From Curtobacterium sp. PhB115 (GTDB lineage: Bacteria > Actinomycetota > Actinomycetes > Actinomycetales > Microbacteriaceae): DNA of 64,000 nucleotides. The notes beneath the pieces were generated by a model. The model ran no database searches and was not told where the DNA came from. It saw only the letters and a list, made by a program, of their open reading frames with translations. The stretch's first letter is position 1. The number at the start of each line of letters is the position of its first letter. This document shows positions 56,900-64,000 of this stretch, piece by piece. Where the stretch lies: contig NZ_RJKR01000012.1 in NCBI RefSeq assembly GCF_003752025.1, positions 124,001-188,000 on the forward strand, given 5' to 3'. Both the position numbers and the translations under genes were made by a program.

Positions 56900-57771
56900 G
56901 CGGTCACCCCCGTCGTGGTCGTCGCCGGGTCGCCGCCCGCTGCGCGGTCGTTCGTCGTCAGGCGCGGGTCGCTGGCGTCGCGGATGCCGTCGCCGAGCAG
57001 CGAGAGCGCCGCGACGACGAGTGCGATCGCGGCTCCCGGCCAGGTTGCGCTCCACGGGTGCACGCCGATGTAGGTCTGCAGGTCGGAGAGCAGGCTGCCC
57101 CACGACGCCGTGCCCGACCCGGCGCCGTAGCCGAGGTAGGACAGGCCGGCCTCGGCGAGGACCGCCGTCGCCATCGCGAGCGAGAGCTGCACGGTGAACA
57201 GCGGCGCCGCGTTCGGCACGAGGTGGCGGAACAGCACGCCCGCCCCGCCGACGCCGGACGCCCGGGCCGCGGTGACGTAGTCGCTCCGGGCGATGCGACG
57301 GATCTCGCCCCGGGAGACCCGCGCGATCGTCACCCCGAACGACAGCCCGACGCTGACGATGACGACCCCGAGCGAGCCGCCGAAGATCGCGGTGAGGAGC
57401 ATCGCGGTCAGGAGCGTCGGGAACGCCACGAGGATGTCGAGCAGGACGGCCGTGCCCTCGCGGACCCAACGCGCGGTGAGCGAGCCGATCGCCGTCAGGA
57501 CGATGCCGACGACGCTCGCGATCACGCCGGACCCCACGGCGACGAGCACCGTCGTGCGGGTGCCGGCGAGCAGGTAGCTCGCGATGTCGCGACCGGAGGC
57601 GTCGGTGCCGAACCAGTGCGCGGGGCTCGGGGCTTCCCACTGCGAGAACGGGTCGGCGCGGAACGGGTCCTGCGGCGTCCAGAAGAGCGAGACGGCGGCG
57701 AGGACGACGAGCAGGCCGAGCACGACGACGGCGAAGACGCCGGTGGGACGGGAGAGCAGGCGGCGGATCAT
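56896..57771 (-). CDS. Peptide/nickel-type ABC permease, DppC-like
   Basis: 291 aa, six helices with the oppC_N segment (ADPFSQWEAPSPAHWFGTDASGRDI) before the main domain and an EAA loop (SDYVTAARASGVGGAGVLFRHLVPNA). A disordered Thr/Ala tail ends the protein. ATGA overlaps at both ends. Confidence 0.92.
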   Translation of the reverse strand: MIRRLLSRPTGVFAVVVLGLLVVLAAVSLFWTPQDPFRADPFSQWEAPSPAHWFGTDASGRDIASYLLAGTRTTVLVAVGSGVIASVVGIVLTAIGSLTARWVREGTAVLLDILVAFPTLLTAMLLTAIFGGSLGVVIVSVGLSFGVTIARVSRGEIRRIARSDYVTAARASGVGGAGVLFRHLVPNAAPLFTVQLSLAMATAVLAEAGLSYLGYGAGSGTASWGSLLSDLQTYIGVHPWSATWPGAAIALVVAALSLLGDGIRDASDPRLTTNDRAAGGDPATTTTGVTA

Positions 57772-58721
57772 CCGGACACCTCGCGCTGGCGGGGGTCGAG
57801 GGTGCGGTGCACGACGTCGACCGCGAAGCCCACGAGCAGCACGAGCCCGGTGAGCACGAGCAGCTCGGACTGCACCTTGGTGATGTCACGACGGCCGACG
57901 TCGGTGACGAGCATCCGGCCGACCCCCGGCAGGGAGAACAGCTGCTCGACGACCACTGCGCCGACGAGCAGCCCGGCGATCTGCACGCCGAGCACCGCGA
58001 GCACCGTGAGGGCCACGCTCGGCAGGCCGTGGCGGATCAGCGCCTGCGTGCGGGTGAGCCCGATCGCGGCGGCGGTCCGGACGTGGTCCGCGTCGAGCAC
58101 CGACAGGGTCGCGGACCGGGTGAACCGGAGGATGACGGCACCCTCGACCGCACCGATCGTCAGCGCCGGGAGCACGAGCGAGGCGAACGCTCGACCGGGC
58201 TCGGACCAGCCGTCGAGCGGGAACCCCTGCGTCGGCAGCCAGTGCAGCGTCACCGCGAACAGCGCGACGAGCAGCATGCCGGCCCACACGATCGGGACGG
58301 CCGCGACCGCCTGCGCGACGAACCCGATCACGGCGCCGCCCGGTCGTCGGCGGAGCACCGCGGCGACGACCCCGAGCGGGACACCGATGACGAGTGCGGC
58401 GACGAGGGACATGCCGGCGAGCGGGAGGGTGATGCCGAGCTTCTGCACGATCTCCGGCGCGACCGGGCCGTCGGTGACCAGGGACCGGCCGAGGTCACCG
58501 CGGAACAGGCCGCCGATCCAGTCGAGGTACTGCACGACGACCGGCCGGTCGAGGCCGAGCTGCTCGCGGAGCTGGTCGACCTGGTCCGGACTCGCCTGGG
58601 TGCCGGCGACGATCTGTGCGACGTCGCCGGGCAGGATCCGGAGCGTGGCGAAGATGATGAGGCTCGCGACGAGGAGACCGACGACGAGCAGCAGCAGCCT
58701 GCCGACGAGGAACCGGGTCAC
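57768..58721 (-). CDS. Peptide/nickel-type ABC permease, DppB-like
   Basis: 317 aa from the GTG at 58719-58721, which overlaps the binding-protein stop (GTGA); the next upstream in-frame start would lie 38 codons inside the preceding gene. Six helices, with the early LRILPGDVAQIV and the loop TAAAIGLTRTQALIRHGLPSV as in DppB. The external loop carries QYLDWIGGLFRGDLGRSL, a DppB hallmark. Confidence 0.92.
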   Translation of the reverse strand: MTRFLVGRLLLLVVGLLVASLIIFATLRILPGDVAQIVAGTQASPDQVDQLREQLGLDRPVVVQYLDWIGGLFRGDLGRSLVTDGPVAPEIVQKLGITLPLAGMSLVAALVIGVPLGVVAAVLRRRPGGAVIGFVAQAVAAVPIVWAGMLLVALFAVTLHWLPTQGFPLDGWSEPGRAFASLVLPALTIGAVEGAVILRFTRSATLSVLDADHVRTAAAIGLTRTQALIRHGLPSVALTVLAVLGVQIAGLLVGAVVVEQLFSLPGVGRMLVTDVGRRDITKVQSELLVLTGLVLLVGFAVDVVHRTLDPRQREVSG

Positions 58722-60262
58722 GAACCCGATGACACGGCGAGCCCCGACAGGTCGAGACGCGAGTTGGTGCCGTCGAAGGGGACGCCCGTGACGCCCTTCC
58801 GGACGGCCGTGATCGAGGTCGAGGTGTACAGCCACTCGCCGGCGGCGTCCTCGCTCACGATCTTCGCCGCCTTCTTGAGTGCTTCGGCCTTCTCGGACTC
58901 GCTCGTCGCGGCGACGGACTCGGCGTAGAGCGCCTGCACCTCGGCGTTGTCGTACCCGAAGTAGTACTCCGGGTTCGCCCAGTTGCCGAAGTCGCGCGCC
59001 TCGACGTGGTCCACGAGGCTGAGGTCGAAGTCACGGGTGCCGCTCTTCGGCGCCTGGAACACCTGCGACAGCCAGGTGGCGAAGTCGACGCGCTTGACGG
59101 TCAGGGTGATGCCGACGTCGGCGAGCTGCGACTTCAGCACGTCGCCGATCGTCGTCGGGTAGATGTTCGCGTACGTGAGCGTCAGCTTGAGGTTCTCCTG
59201 TCCGGCGGAGGCCAGCAGCTTCTTCGCGTTCGCGGGGTCGTACGCGTCGATGTCGGTCAGGTCCTCGTAGCCCGGGTCGAGCTCGGGGATCGGGCCGCCC
59301 TGCTCCACACCGGTGCCGCCGATGGCCTTGATGATCGCCTTCGCGTCGATCGCCTGCCGGATCGCCTGGCGCACCTTCTTGTCGGTGAAGGGCGCCTTGG
59401 CGTCGTTGAACGCCAGCGTGTACTTGTCCGTGGTCTTGCCGGTGTGCAGCGTGATGTCCGAGTTGCCCTCGAGCTGGCTCTTGAGCGTGCCGTCGACGGC
59501 GGTCTGCACGTCGAGGTCACCGTTCGCCATCGCGTTCACGGCGGTGGAGGGCTGGGTGATGTACCGGAAGACGACCTTGCCGACCTTCGCCTTGGTGCCC
59601 CAGTAGTCGTCGTTCCGCTCGAAGGTGAGCGAGTCGCCCTGCTTCCACGACGCGACCTCGTACGGGCCGGTGCCGTTCGCAGTGTCGGAGAGGTCGTTCT
59701 TCGCGGCCTTCTCGAGCACCAGGCCCGAGCGGCCGGTGAGGTTCCACAGCAGGTCGGAGTCGGGCTTCGCGAGCTTGAGTTCGACGACCCCAGCGGACGG
59801 CGACGTGATCGACGAGACGTTCGCGAGCTTCGCCGAGTCGACGTAGGTGTCGTTCGACTTGACCTGCTCGAGCGACCAGACGACGTCGGCCGCGGTGACG
59901 TCCTTGCCGTCCTGGAACGTGGTGCCGTCGCGGAGCGTGAACGTGTAGGTGAGTCCGTCGTCGGAGACGGTGTGCTTCGAGGCCAGCACGTCGCGGACGT
60001 CGCCGTCGGCGGTGCGCCCGACCAGGCCCTGGTACACGTTGTCGATGAGCACCTGGTCGAGGGCTGCACCGGACTGCGTGCGGATGTCGAGGCTCGTCGG
60101 TTCGAGCACCAGCCCGACGCGCACGGTGGCGTCGTCGCCGCCCGTGTTCGTGGAGGTGCCGGAGCAGCCGGTCAGCGCGATCGCGGAGACGACGGCGACC
60201 GCCGTGGCGGCGAGGGCCGCGCGTCCGAGTCGGGCGGTGCGGCGGGGGAGGAGCGGACTCAT
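58718..60262 (-). CDS. Family-5 extracellular solute-binding lipoprotein (DppA-like)
   Basis: 514 aa. Signal peptide with lipobox ALTGC near residue 33. The SBP_bac_5 domain follows, with SLDIRTQSGAALDQVLIDNVYQGLVGRTADGDV, YTFTLRDGTTFQDGKDVTAADVVWS and NGTGPYEVASWKQGDSLTFERNDDYWG as core motifs. It captures peptides or similar solutes (opines, nickel chelates and glycans are also known for the family) for the DppBCDF-like permease encoded after it. A GGAAGGAA site lies upstream of the ATG. Confidence 0.93.
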   Translation of the reverse strand: MSPLLPRRTARLGRAALAATAVAVVSAIALTGCSGTSTNTGGDDATVRVGLVLEPTSLDIRTQSGAALDQVLIDNVYQGLVGRTADGDVRDVLASKHTVSDDGLTYTFTLRDGTTFQDGKDVTAADVVWSLEQVKSNDTYVDSAKLANVSSITSPSAGVVELKLAKPDSDLLWNLTGRSGLVLEKAAKNDLSDTANGTGPYEVASWKQGDSLTFERNDDYWGTKAKVGKVVFRYITQPSTAVNAMANGDLDVQTAVDGTLKSQLEGNSDITLHTGKTTDKYTLAFNDAKAPFTDKKVRQAIRQAIDAKAIIKAIGGTGVEQGGPIPELDPGYEDLTDIDAYDPANAKKLLASAGQENLKLTLTYANIYPTTIGDVLKSQLADVGITLTVKRVDFATWLSQVFQAPKSGTRDFDLSLVDHVEARDFGNWANPEYYFGYDNAEVQALYAESVAATSESEKAEALKKAAKIVSEDAAGEWLYTSTSITAVRKGVTGVPFDGTNSRLDLSGLAVSSGS

Positions 60263-60318
60263 GGGTTGTGGGTTCCTTCCGGGCGCGGGCGGTGGTCGGA
60301 GCTCGCGCTCGCACGAGG

Positions 60319-61266
60319 TTACCGGCGGCCGGTGTCGTCCGGGGACGGTTCCTCGATCGGGTGCAACAAACCGTTACGTTCCGCCCATGCCCGAATCGCC
60401 GAAGCGAGTTCGAGCGGTGCCTGGTTCTGCACCGCGTGCCGCGCGGTGACGGTGACGATCTCGGCGTCCGGCAGCCGTTCGGCGAAGGCCGCGTGCAGCT
60501 TCGGGGAGACGTAGCCGCGGTCGCCGCGGACGAGCAGGATCGGGACGTCGAGGGCCTCGAGGTCCGGCCACGCGTCCGCGAAGCGCCCAACGGAGGACAT
60601 CGCGCCCGCCGGGAGGTGCGGGAAGTGGTGCCGCCGGACGAGCTTCCCGTCGGCACCGAGGCGCGTGGTGTGCCGGGCCTCGCGGAGCAGCACGTGGCGG
60701 TCGTCGCCGACCCGTGCCTCGATCGCGCGGTCGACCACCTGGTCGAGCGACTCGAACGGCTCCTCGGCCTCGAGCGCACGGGCGATCCGGTCGACTGCCC
60801 GCTGCGCGAAGTCGGGGGACATGTCGACGAGCACCAGGCCGGTGACCCGCTCGGGCGCGGTCGCCGCGAGCCGGGCCGACAGGATCGCACCGAGGGAGTG
60901 CCCGACGACGATCCCCGGCGGCACCGCGAGGGCGTCCAGTGCGTGGAGGACGCTCGGTGCGGTGGCGGCCGCCGCGTAGTCGGCGTCGTCCCGCCACGAG
61001 GACCGACCGTGCCCCGGCAGGTCGATCGCGACCGCCGGCTCGCCGACCGCGATCGCGGTCTGGTCGAAACTGTGCGCGTCGATACCGAGCCCGTGCAGGT
61101 AGGTGATCCGGGCCTCCCGGCCGTCGTCCCCCCACCGGATCGCAGCGATCTCCTGTCCGTCCGTGGTGCGGACCACCTGCCTGGAGGCGCGGAGCGGCGC
61201 ATGCACGCCGCTCGCGTGGGCGAGCGCGGCCAGGTCTGCGAATTCGTCGTCGGGGGCATCGGACAC
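60319..61266 (-). CDS. Alpha/beta-hydrolase
   Basis: 315 aa from the GTG at 61264-61266. The nucleophile elbow is GHSLGA (about residue 135), the acid lies in LLVRGDRGYVSP and the histidine in TARHAVQN. DLPGHGRSSW is the oxyanion-side motif. An N-terminal ~45 residues precede the core and may include a short extra strand. Substrate unknown. In-frame codons continue far upstream across the divergent gene's promoter but look non-coding. It shares a 76-base promoter region with the siderophore reductase, so it may share iron control. Confidence 0.85.
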   Translation of the reverse strand: MSDAPDDEFADLAALAHASGVHAPLRASRQVVRTTDGQEIAAIRWGDDGREARITYLHGLGIDAHSFDQTAIAVGEPAVAIDLPGHGRSSWRDDADYAAAATAPSVLHALDALAVPPGIVVGHSLGAILSARLAATAPERVTGLVLVDMSPDFAQRAVDRIARALEAEEPFESLDQVVDRAIEARVGDDRHVLLREARHTTRLGADGKLVRRHHFPHLPAGAMSSVGRFADAWPDLEALDVPILLVRGDRGYVSPKLHAAFAERLPDAEIVTVTARHAVQNQAPLELASAIRAWAERNGLLHPIEEPSPDDTGRR

Positions 61267-61313
61267 GGGGACGATCCTCGCACCGTTCGTGCCCCCGTCC
61301 GACCCTGGAGAGG

Positions 61314-61334
61314 TGAGGTTAGGCATGCCATACT
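61314..61334 (+). promoter_or_regulatory. IdeR/DtxR-like iron box over a leaderless -10 box
   Basis: TGAGGTTAGGCATGCCATA (61314-61332) matches 13 of 19 positions of the actinobacterial iron-box consensus TTAGGTTAGGCTAACCTAA, with a nearly perfect left half. CATACT (61329-61334) overlaps its end and lies eight bases before the GTG at 61343. Repression by an iron-loaded regulator is expected. Confidence 0.6.
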
Positions 61335-61342
61335 TGGTCCTC

Positions 61343-62257
61343 GTGGCAACCCGGTACCGCGTCTTCCCCGTGCACGTCGCATCCGTGACGTCGCTCACCC
61401 CGCACTTCGTCCGGGTGACGCTGACGGGCGACGCCCTCGCCGACTTCTCCTCGGTCGGCCTCGACCAGCGGATCAAGATCGTGCTCCCGCTGCCCGGCAT
61501 CGGCTTCTCCGAACTGCCGGAGGACGACGACTGGTACGGCGCCTGGCGCGCACTGCCCGACGAGGCCCGGAACCCGCTCCGCACCTACACCGTGCGGTCC
61601 TTCCGTCCCGATGCCCGCGAGCTCGACATCGACTTCGTCGCCCACGGGGACGCCGGACCGGCCTCGCGCTGGGTGTCGGCGTGCCGTGTCGGGGACGAGC
61701 TCCGCATCGTCGGCCCGATGGTCCCGTCCTCGCCGGCGGAGCTGCCCACCGGGGCCGCCGAGTTCGCCCCCGGCCACGCCAACCGCATCCTGCTCGCCGG
61801 TGATGAGACCGCCGCCCCGGCCATCTGCGCCATCCTCGAGGCGCTCGACGTCACCACGGTCGGGCACGTGTTCATCGAGGTCCCGACCGACGCCGACCGG
61901 CTGCCGGTGCGCGCGCCCGCCGGTGTGGAGGTCCGCTGGATCGCGCGGAACGGTGCGACGCACGGGGTCCGGATGACCGACCAGGTGCACGTGTGGGCGT
62001 CGACCGTGGCCGCGGCACCGGGCTCCGGCGCCGCTCCCGCCTGTGGGGACGCCGTCGAGCTGGCCGATGTGGACGTCGACGAACAGGTCCTCTGGGACGT
62101 CCCCGCGCCCGTGGAGTCACGCCCCGTCTACGCCTGGATCGCGGGCGAGGCCGGGTGCGTCAAGGAACTCCGACGGCACCTGGTGCGGGGCGTCGGCATG
62201 GACCGGAAGCAGGTCGCGTTCATGGGGTACTGGCGGCACGGCAAGGCCGAGCACTGA
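61343..62257 (+). CDS. Siderophore-interacting protein (ferric-siderophore reductase)
   Basis: 304 aa from GTG 61343; an ATG at 61325 would lie inside the iron box. FAD-binding barrel with RTYTVRSF (about residues 81-88) as flavin motif, then an NAD(P)H-binding SIP domain ending in YAWIAGEAGCVKELRRHLVRGVGMDRKQVAFMGYWRHG, the ViuB-family signature. Reduces imported ferric siderophores to release iron in the cytoplasm. It overlaps the FecE-like ATPase by four bases (CTGA). Confidence 0.92.
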   Translation: MATRYRVFPVHVASVTSLTPHFVRVTLTGDALADFSSVGLDQRIKIVLPLPGIGFSELPEDDDWYGAWRALPDEARNPLRTYTVRSFRPDARELDIDFVAHGDAGPASRWVSACRVGDELRIVGPMVPSSPAELPTGAAEFAPGHANRILLAGDETAAPAICAILEALDVTTVGHVFIEVPTDADRLPVRAPAGVEVRWIARNGATHGVRMTDQVHVWASTVAAAPGSGAAPACGDAVELADVDVDEQVLWDVPAPVESRPVYAWIAGEAGCVKELRRHLVRGVGMDRKQVAFMGYWRHGKAEH

Positions 62258-63060
62258 ACGCCGCGGCCGGTCTGCCGACCACGGCACTCGGTGCCCGCGG
62301 GCTGACGCTCGCGTACGACGACCGCGTGGTGGTGGACTCGCTCGACGTGGACATCCCGGACGGTGAACTGACCGTCATCGTCGGCCCGAACGCCTGCGGC
62401 AAGTCGACGCTGCTGAAGTCCTTCGCCCGCACCCTCAAGCCGACCGCGGGCACGGTGTACCTCGACGGCGCCCCGATCGGTTCCTACCGTCCCAAGGCCG
62501 TCGCACGCCGGGTCGGCATGCTGCCGCAGACCCCGATCGCGCCGGACGGCATCACCGTGCGTGACCTGGTGTCCCGCGGACGCTTCCCGCACCAGGACCT
62601 GCTGCACCCGTCGTCCGGATCCGACCGGCGTGCCGTGCAGGCCGCCCTCGAGCAGACGTCGACCGTCGAGCTGGCCGACCGCGGCGTCGACGAGCTCTCC
62701 GGTGGGCAGCGGCAGCGGGTGTGGATCGCGATGGTGTTGGCGCAGGAGACGGACATCGTCCTGCTCGACGAGCCCACGACCTTCCTCGACATCGCGCACC
62801 AGTACGACGTGCTCGAGCTCGCGTCGGCGCTGCACGCGGCCGGGCGGACCGTCGTCGCGGTGCTGCACGACCTCAACCAGGCGGCGCGCTACGCCACCCA
62901 TGTGATCGCGATGCGCAGTGGGTCGATCGTGGCCGCCGGTCCGCCGTCGTCGGTGCTGACCGCCGATCTCGTCGAGGACGTCTTCGGCCTGTCGTGCGTC
63001 GTCGTCCCCGACCCGGAGACCGGCACGCCCCTGGTGGTCCCGCGCCGCCGGGCCGCCTGA
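62254..63060 (+). CDS. Ferric-siderophore ABC ATPase (FecE/FepC-like), CTG start
   Basis: 268 aa. Walker A GPNACGKS (~44-51), LSGGQRQRVWIAMVLAQ signature, Walker B LLDEPTTFLDIAHQ and an H-loop LHDLNQA, all of the iron-chelate (FepC) branch. No ATG, GTG or TTG lies in a usable position. The only start that keeps the first beta strand is CTG at 62254, overlapping the reductase stop (CTGA) and preceded by CAAGG. Permease and binding protein genes are not in the window, so they are elsewhere or the ATPase is shared. Iron control would come from the box upstream of the reductase. Confidence 0.88.
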   Translation: MNAAAGLPTTALGARGLTLAYDDRVVVDSLDVDIPDGELTVIVGPNACGKSTLLKSFARTLKPTAGTVYLDGAPIGSYRPKAVARRVGMLPQTPIAPDGITVRDLVSRGRFPHQDLLHPSSGSDRRAVQAALEQTSTVELADRGVDELSGGQRQRVWIAMVLAQETDIVLLDEPTTFLDIAHQYDVLELASALHAAGRTVVAVLHDLNQAARYATHVIAMRSGSIVAAGPPSSVLTADLVEDVFGLSCVVVPDPETGTPLVVPRRRAA

Positions 63061-63102
63061 CCCGCGCTCCCGCCCGCGCCGCCCCGCGCCGCCCCGCCCG
63101 CC

Positions 63103-63194
63103 CGCGCGGTCGCTGACCGTCGGCCACGGCCGGTGCGGCCGACGGCCAGCGACCGCGCGGCGCCCTCCGACGGGGTGTCGCGACCGATCAGCGC
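63103..63194. repeat. Covarying hairpin plus GGGGTGTCG tail (copy 2 of 3)
   Basis: 23-base arms (63103-63125/63137-63159) with one mismatch are followed by CGACGGGGTGTCGCGACCGA from 63169. It lies within the 403-base gap 63061-63463, which has no gene and holds this, the palindrome at 63223-63272 and the next copy. Confidence 0.7.
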
Positions 63195-63222
63195 TCCGCA
63201 GCCGGGCAGGTGGGCCGGACCA

Positions 63223-63272
63223 CGGCGGACGGGAGGCCCGTGGCGGCCGTGACCCGTGCCTCCCGTCCGCCG
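63223..63272. terminator. Long palindrome at convergent junction (imperfect)
   Basis: 15-base perfect outer arms (63223-63237/63258-63272) carry the GGACGGGAGGC words of the type B family, with a degenerate 20-base centre. Confidence 0.6.
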
Positions 63273-63342
63273 TTCGGTCACGTCTCGTCGCCCGCCCGGC
63301 CCTCACCGGAGGTCACGGCGCGCCGCGCGTGCGGCGCCGACC

Positions 63343-63430
63343 GGTCGCAGACCGTCGGATGCGGCCGGCGAAGCCGACGGTCTGCGACCACTCGGCGCCG
63401 GCCGACGGGGTGTCGTGACCGATCGGCACA
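63343..63430. repeat. Covarying hairpin plus GGGGTGTCG tail (copy 3 of 3)
   Basis: Perfect 16-base arms (63343-63358/63374-63389) plus an outer CGGCGCCGA/TCGGCGCCG pair are followed by CGACGGGGTGTCGTGACCGA from 63404. It is about 235 bases from copy 2. Confidence 0.7.
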
Positions 63431-63463
63431 CGGCAGAGGAGGGGAGCCGCGCACGCGCGCCCG

Positions 63464-63832
63464 TCAGCGGTAGCCGCCGTCCTCCAGGCCGGCCTCGACC
63501 TCGAAGCGGTTGCGCAGGGGGTCACGACCGGCGACCGCGTACAACAGCGGCATGAGCATCCCGTAGCGCCGCCACTGCTCGACGTGCACCCGCTCGTGCC
63601 GCAGCACCCGGGGGCCGTCGTTGTCCCGCGTCAGGTACACCGACCCGACGCAGGTGCCACCTCGGCGGAACACCCACCGCGGCAGCCCCGTGCAGACGAC
63701 GAGCCCGTCGACGACTCGGATCCGCCCGGTCGACAGCGGCACGCCGACCGCGAGCCCGACAGCGGTCGCGAAGACCCACCCCGCTCGGGACACGGGGGAG
63801 TCGAGCAGCGCCCGGCGCACCAGACCGAGCAC
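63464..63832 (-). CDS. Small HExxH-motif protein, hypothetical
   Basis: 122 aa from the GTG at 63830-63832. Two short hydrophobic segments (~18-33, ~42-52) precede HERVHVEQW, which contains His79-Glu80-x-x-His83, a zincin-type HExxH, within an otherwise short domain like the DUF4157-type fragments seen as stand-alone proteins. A protease function is not shown, and no third ligand can be named. It starts two bases after the stop of the flavin oxidoreductase gene, so the two are cotranscribed. Confidence 0.65.
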   Translation of the reverse strand: MLGLVRRALLDSPVSRAGWVFATAVGLAVGVPLSTGRIRVVDGLVVCTGLPRWVFRRGGTCVGSVYLTRDNDGPRVLRHERVHVEQWRRYGMLMPLLYAVAGRDPLRNRFEVEAGLEDGGYR

Positions 63833-63834
63833 GT

Positions 63835-64000
63835 TCAGGCCGGTCGGCCGTAGGTCTCGAGCAGGCGCAGCCAGATCTCGTTCATCGTCGGGTACGCCGG
63901 CACCGCGTGCCAGAGCCGGTCGATCGGCACCTCGCCCACGACGGCGACGGTCGCGGCGTGCAGCATCTCGGCGACGTCCTGCCCGACGAACGTGACGCCC
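63835..64000 (-). CDS. Pyridine nucleotide-disulfide oxidoreductase, C-terminal end only
   Basis: The last ~54 codons are visible, ending in TGA at 63835-63837. GVTFVGQDVAEMLHAATVAV and the AYPTMNEIWLRLLETYG segment are the end of the dimerisation domain of lipoamide-dehydrogenase/mercuric-reductase-like flavoproteins. In true disulfide reductases this region carries the catalytic HPTxSE; here AYPTMNE replaces its His with Tyr, so the enzyme is probably a non-disulfide member of the family. The rest lies off the right edge. Confidence 0.75.
   Translation of the reverse strand, partial: GVTFVGQDVAEMLHAATVAVVGEVPIDRLWHAVPAYPTMNEIWLRLLETYGRPA

Noticed and set aside
1-64000. Prophage, integrative element or insertion sequence
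   Set aside because: No integrase, transposase, phage structural gene, tRNA attachment site or target-site duplication was found; composition appears uniform by eye.

Overview
The window is very GC-rich, densely coded DNA from an actinobacterium, most likely a Microbacteriaceae member resembling Curtobacterium. The pointers are a fused two-domain 2-oxoglutarate dehydrogenase (Kgd), a SigR/RsrA redox sigma pair, a GuaB1-type enzyme, a GT87 mannosyltransferase, NnrD, and many leaderless promoters with a TANNNT box 6-9 bases before the start codon. The genus is an inference from gene content and style. No tRNA, rRNA, IS element, prophage or CRISPR array was seen. The window is chromosomal housekeeping plus nutrient-uptake DNA.

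Layout. 0-5 kb: a truncated membrane permease, aroA-rsgA, and divergent sigR-rsrA with a near-perfect SigR-type promoter inside aroA. 5-16 kb: kgd, guaB1, two CNNM/CBS proteins separated by a 20-codon micro-ORF, an old-yellow-enzyme/HAD pair and nnrD. 16-24 kb: a YceI protein, GT87 transferase, thiamine-binding protein, two small proteins, an MFS exporter, and a histidine kinase / membrane partner / response regulator group. 24-33 kb: metX and metY, an acyltransferase, an SDR, then a phosphoribosyltransferase, S51 peptidase, ung and GNAT run. 32-36 kb: gluconate uptake and phosphorylation (gntP-gntK) with a divergent GntR/FCD regulator. 36-41 kb: an unbroken overlapping operon pxpA-pxpB-pxpC-ABC-F-L,D-transpeptidase. 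41-44 kb: NmrA, DHFR-like and amidase genes. 44.7-55 kb: a probable glycan-utilisation locus with an LplABC-type importer, a DeoR-LacI hybrid regulator, a 2-hydroxyacid dehydrogenase, a heparinase-II/III-like lyase, a ThuA-like protein and a secreted DUF4832 protein. 55-60 kb: a five-gene peptide-type ABC importer with 4-base overlaps throughout. 60-64 kb: an alpha/beta hydrolase, an iron-box-controlled siderophore reductase with a FecE-like ATPase, a small HExxH protein and the end of a flavin disulfide reductase.

The intergenic DNA is unusually structured. Seven related long palindromes sit at seven convergent gene junctions. Four operon ends carry a pair of tandem hairpins of about 66-75 bases whose stem sequences change while pairing is kept. 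A third family (three copies) pairs a covarying hairpin with a fixed GGGGTGTCG-type tail. Short tandem repeats (11, 16, 20, 36 and 143-base periods) fill other gaps, and in-frame Gly/Ser/Thr/Ala/Pro microsatellites interrupt several otherwise ordinary enzymes. These repeat families are the least explained content of the window.
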